Shown here: positions 10,690 to 21,426 of the stretch, piece by piece
How positions within the stretch are numbered: position 1 is the stretch's first letter
Layout: each line of letters opens with the position of its first letter
Assembly: GCA_032622095.1 (NCBI GenBank)
Contig: CP136062.1
Coordinates: 229,598,578-229,662,577 of the forward strand
Source of the DNA: Siphonodentalium dalli
Taxonomy: Eukaryota > Mollusca > Scaphopoda > Gadilida > Siphonodentaliidae
Length of the DNA stretch: 64,000 nt
Direction: 5' to 3'
Program-made: the position numbers and the translations under genes
The notes under the pieces: generated by a model
Databases searched by the model: none
What the model was told of the DNA's origin: nothing
What the model saw: only the letters and a program-made list of their open reading frames with translations

Positions 10690-10922
10690 ATAAATTGATA
10701 TGTTCCTCGATTTTGATAAATTGATATGTTCCTCGATTTTGATAAATTGATATGTTCCTCGATTTTGATAAATTGATATGTTCCTCGATTTTGATAAATT
10801 GATATGTTCCTCGATTTTGATAAATTGATATGTTCCTCGATTTTGATAAATTGATATGTTCCTCGATTTTGATAAATTGATATGTTCCTCGATTTTGATA
10901 AATTGATATGTTCCTCGATTTT
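10690..10922. repeat. 27-bp tandem array, ~9 copies, upstream of exon 3
   Basis: Nearly identical units of the form GATTTTGATAAATTGATATG plus TTCCTCG run to 56 bp before the exon 3 acceptor. One further unit lies at 10021-10046, on the other side of the inserted TIR element. There are no unique spacers, so it is not a CRISPR-like array. Confidence 0.85.
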
Positions 10923-10978
10923 CTAGGATAGAATTAGGATTATGTTATTCTAACTGTATAAAATTGTTTTCTTTTCAG

Positions 10979-11042
10979 CCAAACTTTGGAGCTTCTTTGC
11001 AAATTTTGAAAATTGAAATTGGAGGAGATGCACAAAGCACAG
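10979..11042 (+). CDS. GALC: GALC exon 3
   Basis: The exon reads [21 protein letters not shown], matching the conserved barrel strand PNFGASLHILKVEIGGDGQ of the human enzyme. Acceptor cttttcAG at 10977-10978; 64 bases give 21 codons plus one base, and the donor is GTAATA (phase 1). Confidence 0.92.
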
Positions 11043-12281
11043 GTAATACAGTTCCCCATCAAAACATCTATTTCTATATATTATATTTATACGGCAATAA
11101 TTCATCATAAATTTATGAATTTGACACATTTTGTAATTGTTTAAAGATGCATAATCCGAATTAACGCTCGCAAATTACTATTTCCTTGGCTTCGGGGGTA
11201 AACAAATATTTGATTCGAGGAACCCACCCATCAAAGCTCACTAACAATATAAAGCTTGTCTGCCTGCCATTCTCTCTAAGTCTCTTGTGTTTGAAATGAG
11301 ATCTTATCTTACTGACAGTATTTGATAAACAAATTACAGAAATGGCTGCTTAATGTTTATTAGTGTCTCATTTCAATTTAAAATTAGATTAATTCCCATG
11401 TGCAGTGTTCTATGCAGTTGTACAGACAGGTGTTACAGTATTATGTTTATATATATAAACTCCTTTTCATCTGTGATAATGATATGTCTTATTTATTATG
11501 CTGATGATTTCAAGTAACAATTATCACAGGTGCCATGTTGATAACCCTCCCCTTAATTTTGTAATTTATTTTAAGGCTAATGAACTCACTTCAACTTCTA
11601 TATTATATCATTTGGAATGACTATATCAATGGATCTCATACATGTAGGTTGTGATTTACATTTGGTTCAAATAGGGGCAGAGACAGGATATTTAACACTC
11701 TCACACCCACCCTATCTATGGTATGAATTCATGTTTGGTACTTGTATATAGATTCCTATATTACATGTATTAATTTTGATATATGCCAGTATTATCAGTA
11801 AGGTTTTGATAAATTTCCATCAGTTGGAGATCTTGAAGTACCAGTTGTAATTTAGTTTGGTCCAGTTGGGAGGTAATGGGCAATGATCTATTGGGGGGTC
11901 GGGGTCAGGTTTGCAGTTTTTCAAGGTGGGTATCCGCATATCCCCTCCCATTATTCAATGACGACCCTCAACCTAGAACTACTTGTTTAAAGTGATTTGA
12001 CAAATACTGATGATTGTAGTCTTCAGAGTCCCAGTCTTTACAGTCTGGTTAGCGACCCCACAGTAATTGACTGTCTTGTTCTGTCTGTTGTCTGATTTTA
12101 TGACCTGAACACCCCTTTAAATGGATAATAGGTCATTCAAATGTATACTTTTATAACTGAATGGAAGAATCCATTTAGTATAGGAAGGGTTACTCTGTAT
12201 GGGGTATATTCACAGATCATGGTTCACCTTTCATTGAAGTTTCGATTTTGTTATTTAGTTATTTATGAATTCCTGAACAAT
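11043..12281. other. Intron 3, first part
   Basis: Mostly unremarkable AT-rich intron. The segment at 11217-11240 (aggaacccacccatcaaagctca) repeats part of 7739-7761, so a scrap of a dispersed repeat is present. No coding content seen. Confidence 0.4.
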
Positions 12282-12348
12282 TTAACCCTTCCATGACTGG
12301 AGCTTCCTGAAATTTTGTGAAAACCCTGTGCCAATGCATTCTCTTATA

Positions 12349-13369
12349 CAGGGTTTCCGCTATGGGTTGGGGGAATGTGGCCGTATTTGGGAAGAACAAA
12401 TTTATGTTTATCACTGAAAAGTAGCCATTTCGTTGCTCTTGAGACAACAAGCAGGAACATTGAAGCTTCGTATAGAAACCAAATTAAAATAGATCGTCTT
12501 TCTTTGATCTCAAGTTAATGAACTAAAAGCATGTAAGCACCATGTGGGGCCTACAATGGATACAACCACTTTTATAACGGTAGCAATATTAAAAACCGAC
12601 ATCAAAGAAATTACTGGGGTTGGAAAGACACATTGTCACACTCAGTGTCAAGCGTACTCCAGCAGTAATAAATGTTACGTCAGAGCTCATGTCACGTGCT
12701 TTGCACACGTTCTGCTTTCTTTGTATTTTATACAGTACTGATCAAAACAAGTTGGTGTGAACTCAAAAGCCATTCCTCAGACAGAGATGACCACATACTG
12801 GATTCGTATAATGGAAAATGTCGCATTCATTGGATAGGGAATAAATACACTGATAATAACTATTAATATTTTATTTTTTTTTAGTTTTAATTAAACATTT
12901 CTTTGATATTGAGGTAAAAGGTCTGCACTGCTGGTCTCAGGGAATGCAAAAACTCACCTGTGTTCATGGTTGTAGCTCAGTATTCAGCCCCCCGTAATGA
13001 CTTAACAATGTATAGTGCGCATTTTGATGGGAAATAGTGGGTCAGAAAGTTGAGACTTATAGACAGAAATCTACGGTAAATTAAAGTGTGAGAGGCCGAT
13101 TTAATTACTACTAAACAATCGCCAACAAAGCTTTACCCAGGATGGTGCAGACAACTGTACACGTGGTCCGCGCTATTGATCATGTCTTATTCAGGCACCA
13201 ATTGTAGGATTCCTTACAATCTGTTAATCATCAGTGTCGGTGATCGCTCGTCCTGAGTAAAAAGGCGGCTGAGTTGGTCTGTGGCTATTTTGTGACAAAT
13301 GTTATGTCAAGGATGGGGAAGGGAATGAGGCCGCTGGACGGCCGGCCTGCCATAGTAGCGGAAACCCTA
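12349..13369. mobile_element. hAT-like non-autonomous element nested in a family B hairpin
   Basis: The left end CAGGGTTTCCGCTA and the right end TAGCGGAAACCCT are inverted. The host hairpin reads CTCTTATA before it and ATCTTATA after it, seven of eight bases matching. CAGGG-type ends with an 8-bp duplication are typical of hAT elements. I see no transposase ORF. Confidence 0.55.
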
Positions 13370-13439
13370 TCTTATATATGCAAGTCTCCTATAGGGGGCC
13401 TCGCATATATAAGAGAATACATTGGCCTAACAATATTTA

Positions 13440-14608
13440 CAGCTATGCTCTAATTAATCGACCCTCCTTAACGAGGTTGACATGCGGTATGACCGCGGTG
13501 TAATACCGCCTGACCGCGGTGTAATACCGCCTGACCGCGGTGTAATACCGCCTGACCGCGGTGTAATACCGCCTGACCGCGGTGTAATACCGCCTGACCG
13601 CGGTGTAATACCGCGGTGTCTTGCGGTAAGGCATTTCATTACCGCGGTTGACTTACGCGGTAACGAATTTCATGACCGCGGTGGTGTCTTATAATAACTT
13701 CTTTTTATTTACACCTAATCGTGATTTAACTATAATAAAATGACTGGTGGAGGTAATTTGATCCGGAGAGTCTTAGATAAACTATGTTGTCATCAGATGC
13801 ATTAGCCAAAAAAAAACATGTCTGTTTCTGATTTCTTGAGCAAAAAAATCCAGGTAGGCAGGTCGGGAATTTTTGTTTGTTTGGGAATTTTTTTTCTTCA
13901 AAATCCTTCTAAATAAAGTTTCGTTGCATCTATAATGCACCATATTCTAAAAGCAAGATTAAAGTTGGTATTCTCAATACCCTTTGTATCCAGTTGCTGA
14001 AGTCAAACATAAAACTTGCTTTATATCTGACAATATACCCAATTCTATCTAGATATAAATAATGATACCCGTGCCATCATCTTGACATCAAATTTTCACC
14101 TGGCCATGCGACTCTCAGAATAAACGGAAAGCTACAGGTCAACAATCTGAAAGTTTTATTGCCCCGTGGTTGCCACGATTAATTGAATTAAACTGAGCAT
14201 TCTGTAACCACGAATGGTTGTTCCATCTGGTGACATCGTACTATATACAATACGTGACGTATCTCAATGACAGCACGTACTAGTACATGCCGCCAAATCT
14301 AAAACACGAGTACCCACAACGCACATATGCATGTACACGATTTGACACGGGGAATGACCGCGGTGTAAGGCGGTCGCGGAAAATACTACTGCGGTGTACG
14401 CCGGTAACGGACTAGATTACCGCGGTGGACTTCCAACACGACCGCGGTCAGATACCGCGTGTCACCGCGAATGCGCGGTGTACTACCGTATGACCGCGGT
14501 CTACTACCGTATGACCGTTGTGTAGTGACGGTATGACCGCGGTCATGACCGCGGTCATGACCGGCCCATAACCTTGTTAAAGGGGGTCAATTAATTAGAG
14601 CATAGCTG
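13440..14608. mobile_element. TA-flanked element with CCGCGG-rich arrays
   Basis: The ends CAGCTATGCTCTAATTAATC and its reverse complement (ending 14608) flank 1.17 kb; TA lies outside both ends. A related uninterrupted sequence, taacaatatttaccttgac, is seen at 30750-30768, which serves as an empty site. The ends resemble family D (CAGTAATGCC...), suggesting the same superfamily. Subterminal regions are packed with GACCGCGGT motifs. Confidence 0.65.
13484..13620. repeat. 21-bp tandem array of GACCGCGGTGTAATACCGCC units
   Basis: About six identical units form a GC-rich block in an AT-rich region. Each contains the palindrome ACCGCGGT. Both strands stay open over this stretch because the unit is 21 bp. 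Related but scrambled units lie at 14355-14570 near the other end of the same element. Confidence 0.85.
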
Positions 14609-14846
14609 TACCTTGACCTTGTAAGTCAGTGCATTTTCTTATATTTGTGAGGCACCATATGGGAGACTGGGCTTGCCTCGCATGTATAAGAGAATATATT
14701 GTCAAAAAATATTTACCTTGACTTTGCAAGCCAGTACATTCTCTTATATATGCAAGGCTCCCTATGGAGACTCACATAATTATATAAGAGAATGCACTGG
14801 CACAGGATCTTATTGCTGCACCAGCGCAGCTCCCACCATGAAAGGG

Positions 14847-15218
14847 TTAAATAACACTCCCGTATGGAGCCTCACACAGACCCAAGCAGACAACAGTCAT
14901 CAGTGCATTGTTCTCTCTGTCTGGGGCTCCATAAAGGGTTAAATAACACTCCTGTATGGAGCCTCACACAGACCCAAGCAGACGACAGTCATCAGTGCAT
15001 TGTTCTCTCTGTCTGGGGCTCCATAAAGGGTTAAATAACACTCCCGTATGGAGCCTCACACAGACCCAAGCAGACGACAGTCATCAGTGCATTCTTCTCT
15101 CTGTCTGGGGCTCCATAAAGGGTTAAATAACACTCCCTTATGGAGCCTCACACAAAACCAAGCAGAAGACAGTCATCAGTGCATTGTTCTCTCCGTCTGG
15201 GGCTCCATAAAGGGTTAA
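14847..15218. repeat. TTAA-bounded 92-bp tandem array (4 units), upstream of exon 4
   Basis: Four units run from one TTAA to the next (TTAA at 14847, 14939, 15031, 15123 and 15215). Each begins ATAACACTCCCGTATGGAGC and ends GGGGCTCCATAAAGGG, so each has short inverted ends. The array stops 24 bp before the exon 4 acceptor. Confidence 0.85.
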
Positions 15219-15242
15219 ATCTTTTCTTTAATTCTTTTTTAG

Positions 15243-15331
15243 ATGGAACTGAAGCATCTCATATGCACGATCCATGGGATGAGAATTATCAGCGCGGATA
15301 CGAGTGGTGGCTGATGGTCGAAGCTAAAAAG
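15243..15331 (+). CDS. GALC: GALC exon 4
   Basis: The exon reads [20 protein letters not shown] then [10 protein letters not shown], matching human DGTEPSHMH...GYEWWLMKEAKK. This includes the Thr near residue 93-96 that lines the galactose pocket in the known structure. Acceptor ttttttAG at 15241-15242, entering in phase 1; donor GTTTGT at 15332, phase 0. The 3' half of the exon plus donor is repeated about ten times downstream. Confidence 0.93.
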
Positions 15332-17195
15332 GTTTGTATGATCCGTGGGGGGAGGGGGTGGTAATCCATGGGATGAGAATTATCAGCGCGGATACGAGTG
15401 GTGGCTGATTGTCGAAGCTAAAAAGGTTTGTATGATCCGTGGGGGAAGGGAGTTGTCCATGGGGGTGGTGACCCGTGAGATGGGAGTTATCAGTGCAGAT
15501 ATGAGTGGTGGCTGATGTTCAAAGCTAAAAAGGTTTGTATGATCCGTGGGGGGGAGGGGGTGGTGACCCGTGGGATGAGAATCATCAGCGCGGATACGAG
15601 TGGTGGCTGATGGTCAAAGCTAATAAGGTTTGTATGATCCTTGTTTGGAGGGAGTTGTCCATGGGGGTGATGACCCGTGGGATGAGAATCATCAGCGCGG
15701 ATACGAGTGGTGACTGATGGTCAAAGCTAAAAAGGTTTGTATGATCCGTGGGGGGAGGGGGTGGTAGAGCCCGAAGCCGCCATCGTACGCCGCCGCCGCC
15801 AGCCATATTGGCCACAAGCCGCCGCCACCCATATTATTTCTAACGCCAGCCACATTTAAAAATCTCCGCCGCCGGAATTGTAAAATGGCTGAGCCGTGTG
15901 CATGGGCTTATATCAAGCACAACTGTACTGTGAATCGCAAAGAACTAAACCGCATTGCCTAATATTGGCATACTCGCATGGACACGGCATGGTTGTTATA
16001 TTATCAGAACACCTGGCCCCTTAATGTGGAATAGACTATCCCAATGCATGCTTTCATATAACTGATTCATTCGGTATTGAAAGGGTTAAAATATAAATTC
16101 GGTTTATATCGACAACACCTTGTCTCAGACATCACTGGCATTTGTCAATATATACACATAAGAATAGAAAACATTTTGAAATATTATATATCATTACTAT
16201 CGGGTTCATCATTCAATGATGCATGCATATATCGTAAGATGGCAGTGATGATAGCAGTCTGAAGTCGACAGAAGTCCCAATGTAACTACTTATACCGATT
16301 AGATGGGAAACTACATACATGTACATGTATAGTATATCCATGCCAGTCCTTCGTAAATTTTCGCCATAATGGAAAAGCCTAACATCAAAAGATTACGTGT
16401 GATCTGGAATTCTACGGGTTCACCACAAACGCTAAAAAAAACGGCATCTATAACCGGTAACAGGGGATTAGGAACATTTCGGAAACGAAAATACGCTGAA
16501 TGATAACATCTCAGCCGGCTGAGCCGCCATATTTCGTCAGCCACGAACGTCGTGACTGAGCCGGCTTAGCTAGCTAACCAGCCACGAAAATCGGTTGAGC
16601 CAGCCATGAAAACTATTTGTCGTGGCTTCGGGGTCTAGGGGGTGGTGACGCATGGGATGAGAATCATCAGCATGGATACAAGTGGTGGCTGATGGTCAAA
16701 GCTAAAAAGGTTTCTATGATCCGTATGGGGAGGGGGTGGTGATCCATGGGATGAGAATTATCAGCGCGGATACGAGTGGTGGCTGATGGTAAAAGCTAAA
16801 AAGGTTTGTATGATCCGTATGGGGAGGGGGTGGTGATCCGTGGGACGAGAATCATCAGCGTGGATACAAGTGGTGGCTGATGGTAAAAGCTAAATAGGTT
16901 TGTATGATCCTTGTTTGGAGGGAGTTGTCCATGGGTGAGGTGACCCGTGAGATGGGAGTTATCAGTGCAGATATGAGTGGTGGCTGATGGTCGAAGCTAA
17001 AAAGGTTTGTATGATCCGTGGGGGAAGGGAGTTGTCCATGGGGGTGGTGACCCGTGAGATGGGAGTTATCAGTGCAGATATGAGTGGTGGCTGATGGTCG
17101 AAGCTAAAAAGGTTTGTATGATCAGTGGGATTGAGAATTATAAACAAGGATATGAGTTGTGGTTGGTGGTCGAAACTAAAAAGGTTTGGGGGGGA
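15332..17195 (+). repeat. Tandem array of exon 4 3'-half plus splice donor (~10 extra copies)
   Basis: Degenerate copies of the last ~60 bases of exon 4 followed by GGTTTGTATGATCC and a G-rich spacer recur about every 95-110 bp. GT donors fall at 15426, 15533, 15628, 15735, 16710, 16804, 16898, 17005, 17112 and 17184. A MITE splits the array between the fourth and fifth copies. None of the copies has a convincing acceptor. Reading past the true donor reaches TAA at about 15362. Confidence 0.88.
15767..16635. mobile_element. TA-flanked TIR element inside the exon 4 array
   Basis: The left end GAGCCCGAAGCCGCC and right end GGCTTCGGGGTC are inverted, with TA at 15765-15766 and 16636-16637. Both subterminal regions are rich in AGCCGCC/AGCCACGA motifs. 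It interrupts the array of exon 4 copies, so it inserted after the array formed. No convincing ORF. Confidence 0.5.
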
Positions 17196-18758
17196 GGGGT
17201 TGGTGGTGTCCATGTCATGAATCTCTACTCCAGCTACACCCGTATAGGTCATATTCCACCAGTACAAAACATTGGAACTGTTTGATATTGTGACAGGGAA
17301 GTAGATAACATTGAAAAAACACCACAGGTAATATATATATATCTTTATTTCCTCCATCTAGGAGAGTATGGTTTACAAAATAATAATACAACATAATAAT
17401 ATATAAAGGAGAATAGATAATAATTCCCGCCACCATGAAGCACAAGCACTCATCCAAACAATCTCGCACAGGCACACAATCTCATCAGCTTGCATCCGAA
17501 TCCATGTATGCACATAGACATACAAAAGTATATACATACATGCTCACAAACCCTCACACATAAACATCCTTACATACACACATGTATACATATGCCCGTA
17601 CAACACAAATATAAACCTTATTTAGGTCGTTGCACAATCATACTTATGCACACACAGGCGCGCACACAAGCGTCCACATACACACGCACACATATATATA
17701 CTCAACTGCAATAACAATGAACAAAATATAGCCTTGATTAATGCCCAGGATTTTAATGCCTATAAGGTCACGACCCGTAGTAGTTGATAACTACCACACA
17801 TGCAGGCAAACATTCACAAGTGATATCAGGACATGCCAGGACATGGAATTCACGGGGGACTGAATGAAAGATAATCGACTTGAGTTAATCAGTTTGTAGT
17901 AAAAGTGGTCAAATGTTTACCAGTAATGTAAGTAAAATCACAAATTGCTTTTGCATCGCTTATAATCGTGGAATTTCTTCTGGGTCATTAATTCAACGTT
18001 TATTGCGATATCGGCTAACAAATTCACAAAAAGCATGTACTCTTATATTAACAAAGAAATAAATTCTCTGCCTTGTTTATTCAATGTTATAAAGTTGCCT
18101 GTCTGAATGGGTCAAATCATCTAAAAGTTCCCAGAGCAGTGATTCGTGGCATGACTTTTACTAGTATGATACCGCTTCTTTACAGCTAATGCACAATATA
18201 TTAAGTCATTGTATTGATACAGATCTTTGACCTTTGCAACATTTTCTAATGCGAAAAAAGCCCAGATACCAGAATGTGAAGTACTATCAGAAAGGTATAT
18301 CTATATGATTTAATTTATTTTATCCCCCATGATCCTCCGTCCGATCAGATATCTCAACCAATCGGTTGTCAGATCTCAATGATAATTTCGTATGAATGTT
18401 CAACGCTATGAGGACATTACGTGAAGTGTTCAATCGTTTTGTTCAGGTTTTCCATTCTAAAGTTATTTATCTTTGTTTTATCTGGAAATGACAATTTTTT
18501 TTTACCTACCCAGCAGATAACTCAACTGCAGGTTGTCGGGTTTCAATAAAATTTTGTATTGATATTCACTCCAGTCATAAACTCATTTTCTTTATAATTA
18601 TCATGTTTTTTGCATCGTTCATAAAGAACATGATTGTATTTTTTCACTCATCCATGGCTCAAATTCATTCATTTTTGCATATATTATGTTGAGCATAAAC
18701 CTTGAACATAATTTATATTATTTAAAGGTGTTGTTGATAATAAGAGTATAATATTTAA
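17196..18758. other. Intron 4, remaining part
   Basis: It contains a loose CA-rich tract (about 17480-17715, cacacataaacat-type) and otherwise AT-rich DNA. The ORFs seen here are low-complexity and do not look coding. Confidence 0.4.
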
Positions 18759-18914
18759 ACAGTTAACCGATAAATGTAATTTAAATTGAATTCATAATGC
18801 ATACGTTTGTACAGTTAACCGATAAATGTAATTTAAATTGAATTCATAATGCATACGTTTGTACAGTTAACCGATAAATGTAATTTAAATTGAATTCATA
18901 ATGCATACGTTTGT
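18759..18914. repeat. 52-bp tandem repeat, 3 copies, ending at the exon 5 acceptor
   Basis: Three identical units beginning ACAGTTAACCGATAAATGTA follow each other, and the last ends eight bases before exon 5. The repeated unit therefore supplies the branch-point region but not the AG itself. Confidence 0.9.
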
Positions 18915-18922
18915 ACTTTCAG

Positions 18923-19087
18923 AGAAATCCAAATATCAGGTTATATGCTCTGCCTTGGGCGTTCCCCGGTTGGCTTGGTAACGGAACAAGAAATCCATTC
19001 ACTAATCCAAAGATGACGGCTGTATATGTTGTGAAATTTATCATTGGTGCTAAAACTCACTATAATCTTAATATGGATTACGTCGGG
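18923..19087 (+). CDS. GALC: GALC exon 5
   Basis: Fifty-five codons start RNPNIRLYALPWAFPGWLGN, matching human [20 protein letters not shown]. The Trp of LPW falls at residue 135, the same number as an active-site Trp in the mammalian enzyme. NGT after GWLG is an N-glycosylation sequon. The exon ends HYNLNMDYVG. Acceptor ctttcAG at 18921-18922, donor GTGAGA at 19088, phase 0 at both ends. Confidence 0.94.
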
Positions 19088-19670
19088 GTGAGATCATTTA
19101 TTACACATTTTACCCAGGCAATGGTTAATTTATTTTTTTACTTTAAGTTATTACTTTGATTATATTTAATTGATTTTATACCATAATTGCTATTTTGCAT
19201 ATAACACTTATTTTGTAAATTTCATCTTTACACCCTACTGTGTGTATACAGCTTCCTACTGTGGGTATAAATTTCTACTGTGGGTGTAAATTTTCAAAGG
19301 TGATTCGTGTGTTAAATGTTTATACCCATAGTAGAACTACATCGTAGTTAGCAAAATAGTTCTTATGTTACATTCATTTAAAATTTGGAGATTGTCATGA
19401 TATCAATTAGAATTTCTTGCATTTCAATAAAATGTAGCATTCTATTGTTACATGAACTAGGTAACATATATGAATGGTAATATCAAGACTTTGTGATTGA
19501 TGGCTCAGAAACAGGCTGACGTCATGCCGTAACTGTAAGCATCACTACGCGTGATGCACATTCCTTATAGCGTCGAGTTTGTATCTCTCAGTGAGGATAC
19601 ACATTAAAAGTAAACAGCGGATTAGTTGATTTCGCGCAAAAATAAAAACAATAATTATGGCATAAATAAA
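19088..19670. other. Intron 5, first part
   Basis: AT-rich intron. Around 19225-19345 there are several TACTGTGGGTATA-like phrases, partly inverted (TATACCCATAGTAG), which relate to the foldback element that follows. Confidence 0.4.
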
Positions 19671-19782
19671 ATACACCCATAGTAGCCGAGAATACAAAAT
19701 TTTCACCGCCAAAAGACTCGTGGTTAACACCACAATTCTACTCGTGGTGAAAATTTTGTATTCTCGGCTACTATGGGTGTAT
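19671..19782. mobile_element. 112-bp foldback element
   Basis: ATACACCCATAGTAGCCGAG opens a near-perfect palindrome that closes with its reverse complement at 19782. The arms are about 47 bp, with a short loop around GTGGTTAACACCAC. Confidence 0.65.
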
Positions 19783-19869
19783 TCTATATATATATTACAC
19801 ATTTTACCTAGGCAATGGTTAATTAATTTTTTTACTTTAAGTTATTACTTTACTATATTTAAGTGATTA

Positions 19870-20082
19870 CAGTAATGCCCTAAGTAATCGACCTCTTAAC
19901 CAAAGCAGAATTATGGGTAACTTTTCAGGATTTAGTCGGAAATATGGCTTGTTGCCATTCATCAGAAAGCTTTCCCCGAGAGCTTTCCGATGAATGGCAA
20001 CAAGCCATATTTCCGACTAAATCCTGAAAAGTTACCCATAATTCTGCTTTGGTTAAGAGGTCGATTACTTAGGGCATTACTG
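19870..20082. mobile_element. Family D palindromic MITE, TA target
   Basis: CAGTAATGCCCTAAGTAATC to its reverse complement, with TA on both sides (19868-19869, 20083-20084). The two ~105-bp arms are almost identical, so the RNA would fold into a long hairpin. Confidence 0.75.
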
Positions 20083-20707
20083 TATACCCACCGTAATGAA
20101 ATTTAGATGATGGCTTCTACTCATGAATCTCTTGGATGAGCTAAAAAATCAGCTGTGCCCAAAAATTGTTATCAGGAGTTGTCCCTCCTGGATTGTTTAC
20201 CAGTTGCCTATTTTGCGACGTAAGCATGATAACTTTAACAAAAGTTATCGCTTTTGACCAAATTTGTTTCGCAAGTTGTACTCAAGCCCACATTTTCTAA
20301 TGTTACAACTCGACCACAGCATTGAGTTATGGGGGAGGGGTATATATCAGCATGTCCATCTGCCCGTCCGTCCATGAACATAACTTTGTCCAAGCTTTTT
20401 TAATATCTATAGTCTCAAATTAACATTGTTTTTATTTACTTTTTCCCCTTCTGTTCAGTTTCTATATCCCCTAATTTGCAGAAGATAATATGCATAAAGG
20501 AGGTAACTTAATTATTGTAAATAAAAATATATCGTCATGATTATGTTGTCGAAATACAGTAGAATTGACCATTATTCTGCCATAACTAGCGATAGTAAAA
20601 TTATTTATGCCACAGTTTATTTCTTGATTGTGTTGTGAAGTTGGCGTTTATTATTGTTATTGTTTGAGAATTGTGTTTCTGATTAAATGTTTTATGTCCA
20701 ATTTCAG
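20083..20707. other. Intron 5, last part
   Basis: No feature recognised apart from ordinary AT-rich intron leading to the exon 6 acceptor. Confidence 0.4.
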
Positions 20708-20746
20708 CTCTGGAATGAAAAGAATTATGATATAACTTACATCAAA
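20708..20746 (+). CDS. GALC: GALC exon 6: acid/base Glu182
   Basis: A 39-base exon reads LWNEKNYDITYIK and matches human IWNERSYNANYIK. The Glu of Trp-Asn-Glu is residue 182 in the assembled protein, the same number as the GH59 acid/base catalyst. Acceptor tttcAG at 20706-20707 and a strong donor GTAAGT at 20747; phase 0 at both ends. Too short to be found as an ORF. Confidence 0.94.
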
Positions 20747-21426
20747 GTAAGTATAATTATGTGTAACCATAGTATATTATTCTATAACCAATAGGAGAGA
20801 ATTTTGTATACAAACAATGACGTCACAGCGACCATGTGTGTTGGCTGCTGGTTAACAAAACAAAGGCCAGCTGTGTATAGATTAACATAGAAACACACAA
20901 TGATGTCTCGCAAAACATCCTATACATGAAATATTTAACGTAAAGTTCTTCCAGTGGCACAATAACATATTTGTATGTGAATACTGGCGCAGATTATAAT
21001 CATAACTGACGATTTTGTGACCATTTGGAGGATATTTCGACACGTGGTCATGCCGTTACTGCGGGTGTTATTGTTTTGTATTTGGTAAATTCGCCCGGGT
21101 GTTCCATTTACTAGCACACATACTCGATATATAAAATGCATCACCAAGTTCAAGTATTTGGTTGCAATTGTGCCCACCATGCATAATGTTTCATTTTATA
21201 TCAATAACATGTGCAGCGACAAATGCATTATTGTAATGTGGTCTCTCTGTTGGCTTATCGTGCAGTGCATGAATTGTCCCATTAGGTATAGATGTTGATT
21301 GACTGACATTGTAACGAGCAAAATGTATGAATTTATAAAATCAAGGAACATGGTTCACATACAAGCAGCAATTAGTACCCAATGTTCTTTATTTACTAGG
21401 TCCATATGCACCAATTAAGGACCGTT
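20747..21426. other. Intron 6, first part
   Basis: No coding or clear repeat structure seen. Confidence 0.4.

Larger units (their letters stand above)
12286..14846. mobile_element. TTAA-flanked family B2 MITE with two nested insertions
   Basis: The ends CCCTTCCATGACTGGAGC (12286) and CTCCCACCATGAAAGGG (to 14846) are inverted, and TTAA lies immediately outside both (12282-12285, 14847-14850). Inside are family B hairpin segments. Two other elements interrupt it at 12349-13369 and 13440-14608. TTAA targets with CCCTT ends suggest a piggyBac-like non-autonomous element (inference). Confidence 0.6.

Noticed and set aside
10690-10922. CRISPR-like array of 27-bp repeats
   Set aside because: There are no spacers between units and the genome is eukaryotic; this is a minisatellite.
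13443-13694. Repeat ORFs in all frames of the CCGCGG array
   Set aside because: The 21-bp stop-free unit opens three frames on both strands; no protein is implied.
16311-16544. 77-codon minus-strand ORF in the TA-flanked element
   Set aside because: No domain and no similarity I recognise; it overlaps the subterminal repeats of the element.
15362-17195. Exon 4 copies as genuine alternative exons
   Set aside because: The copies lack a credible acceptor, contain indels and stops, and cover only the 3' half of the exon.
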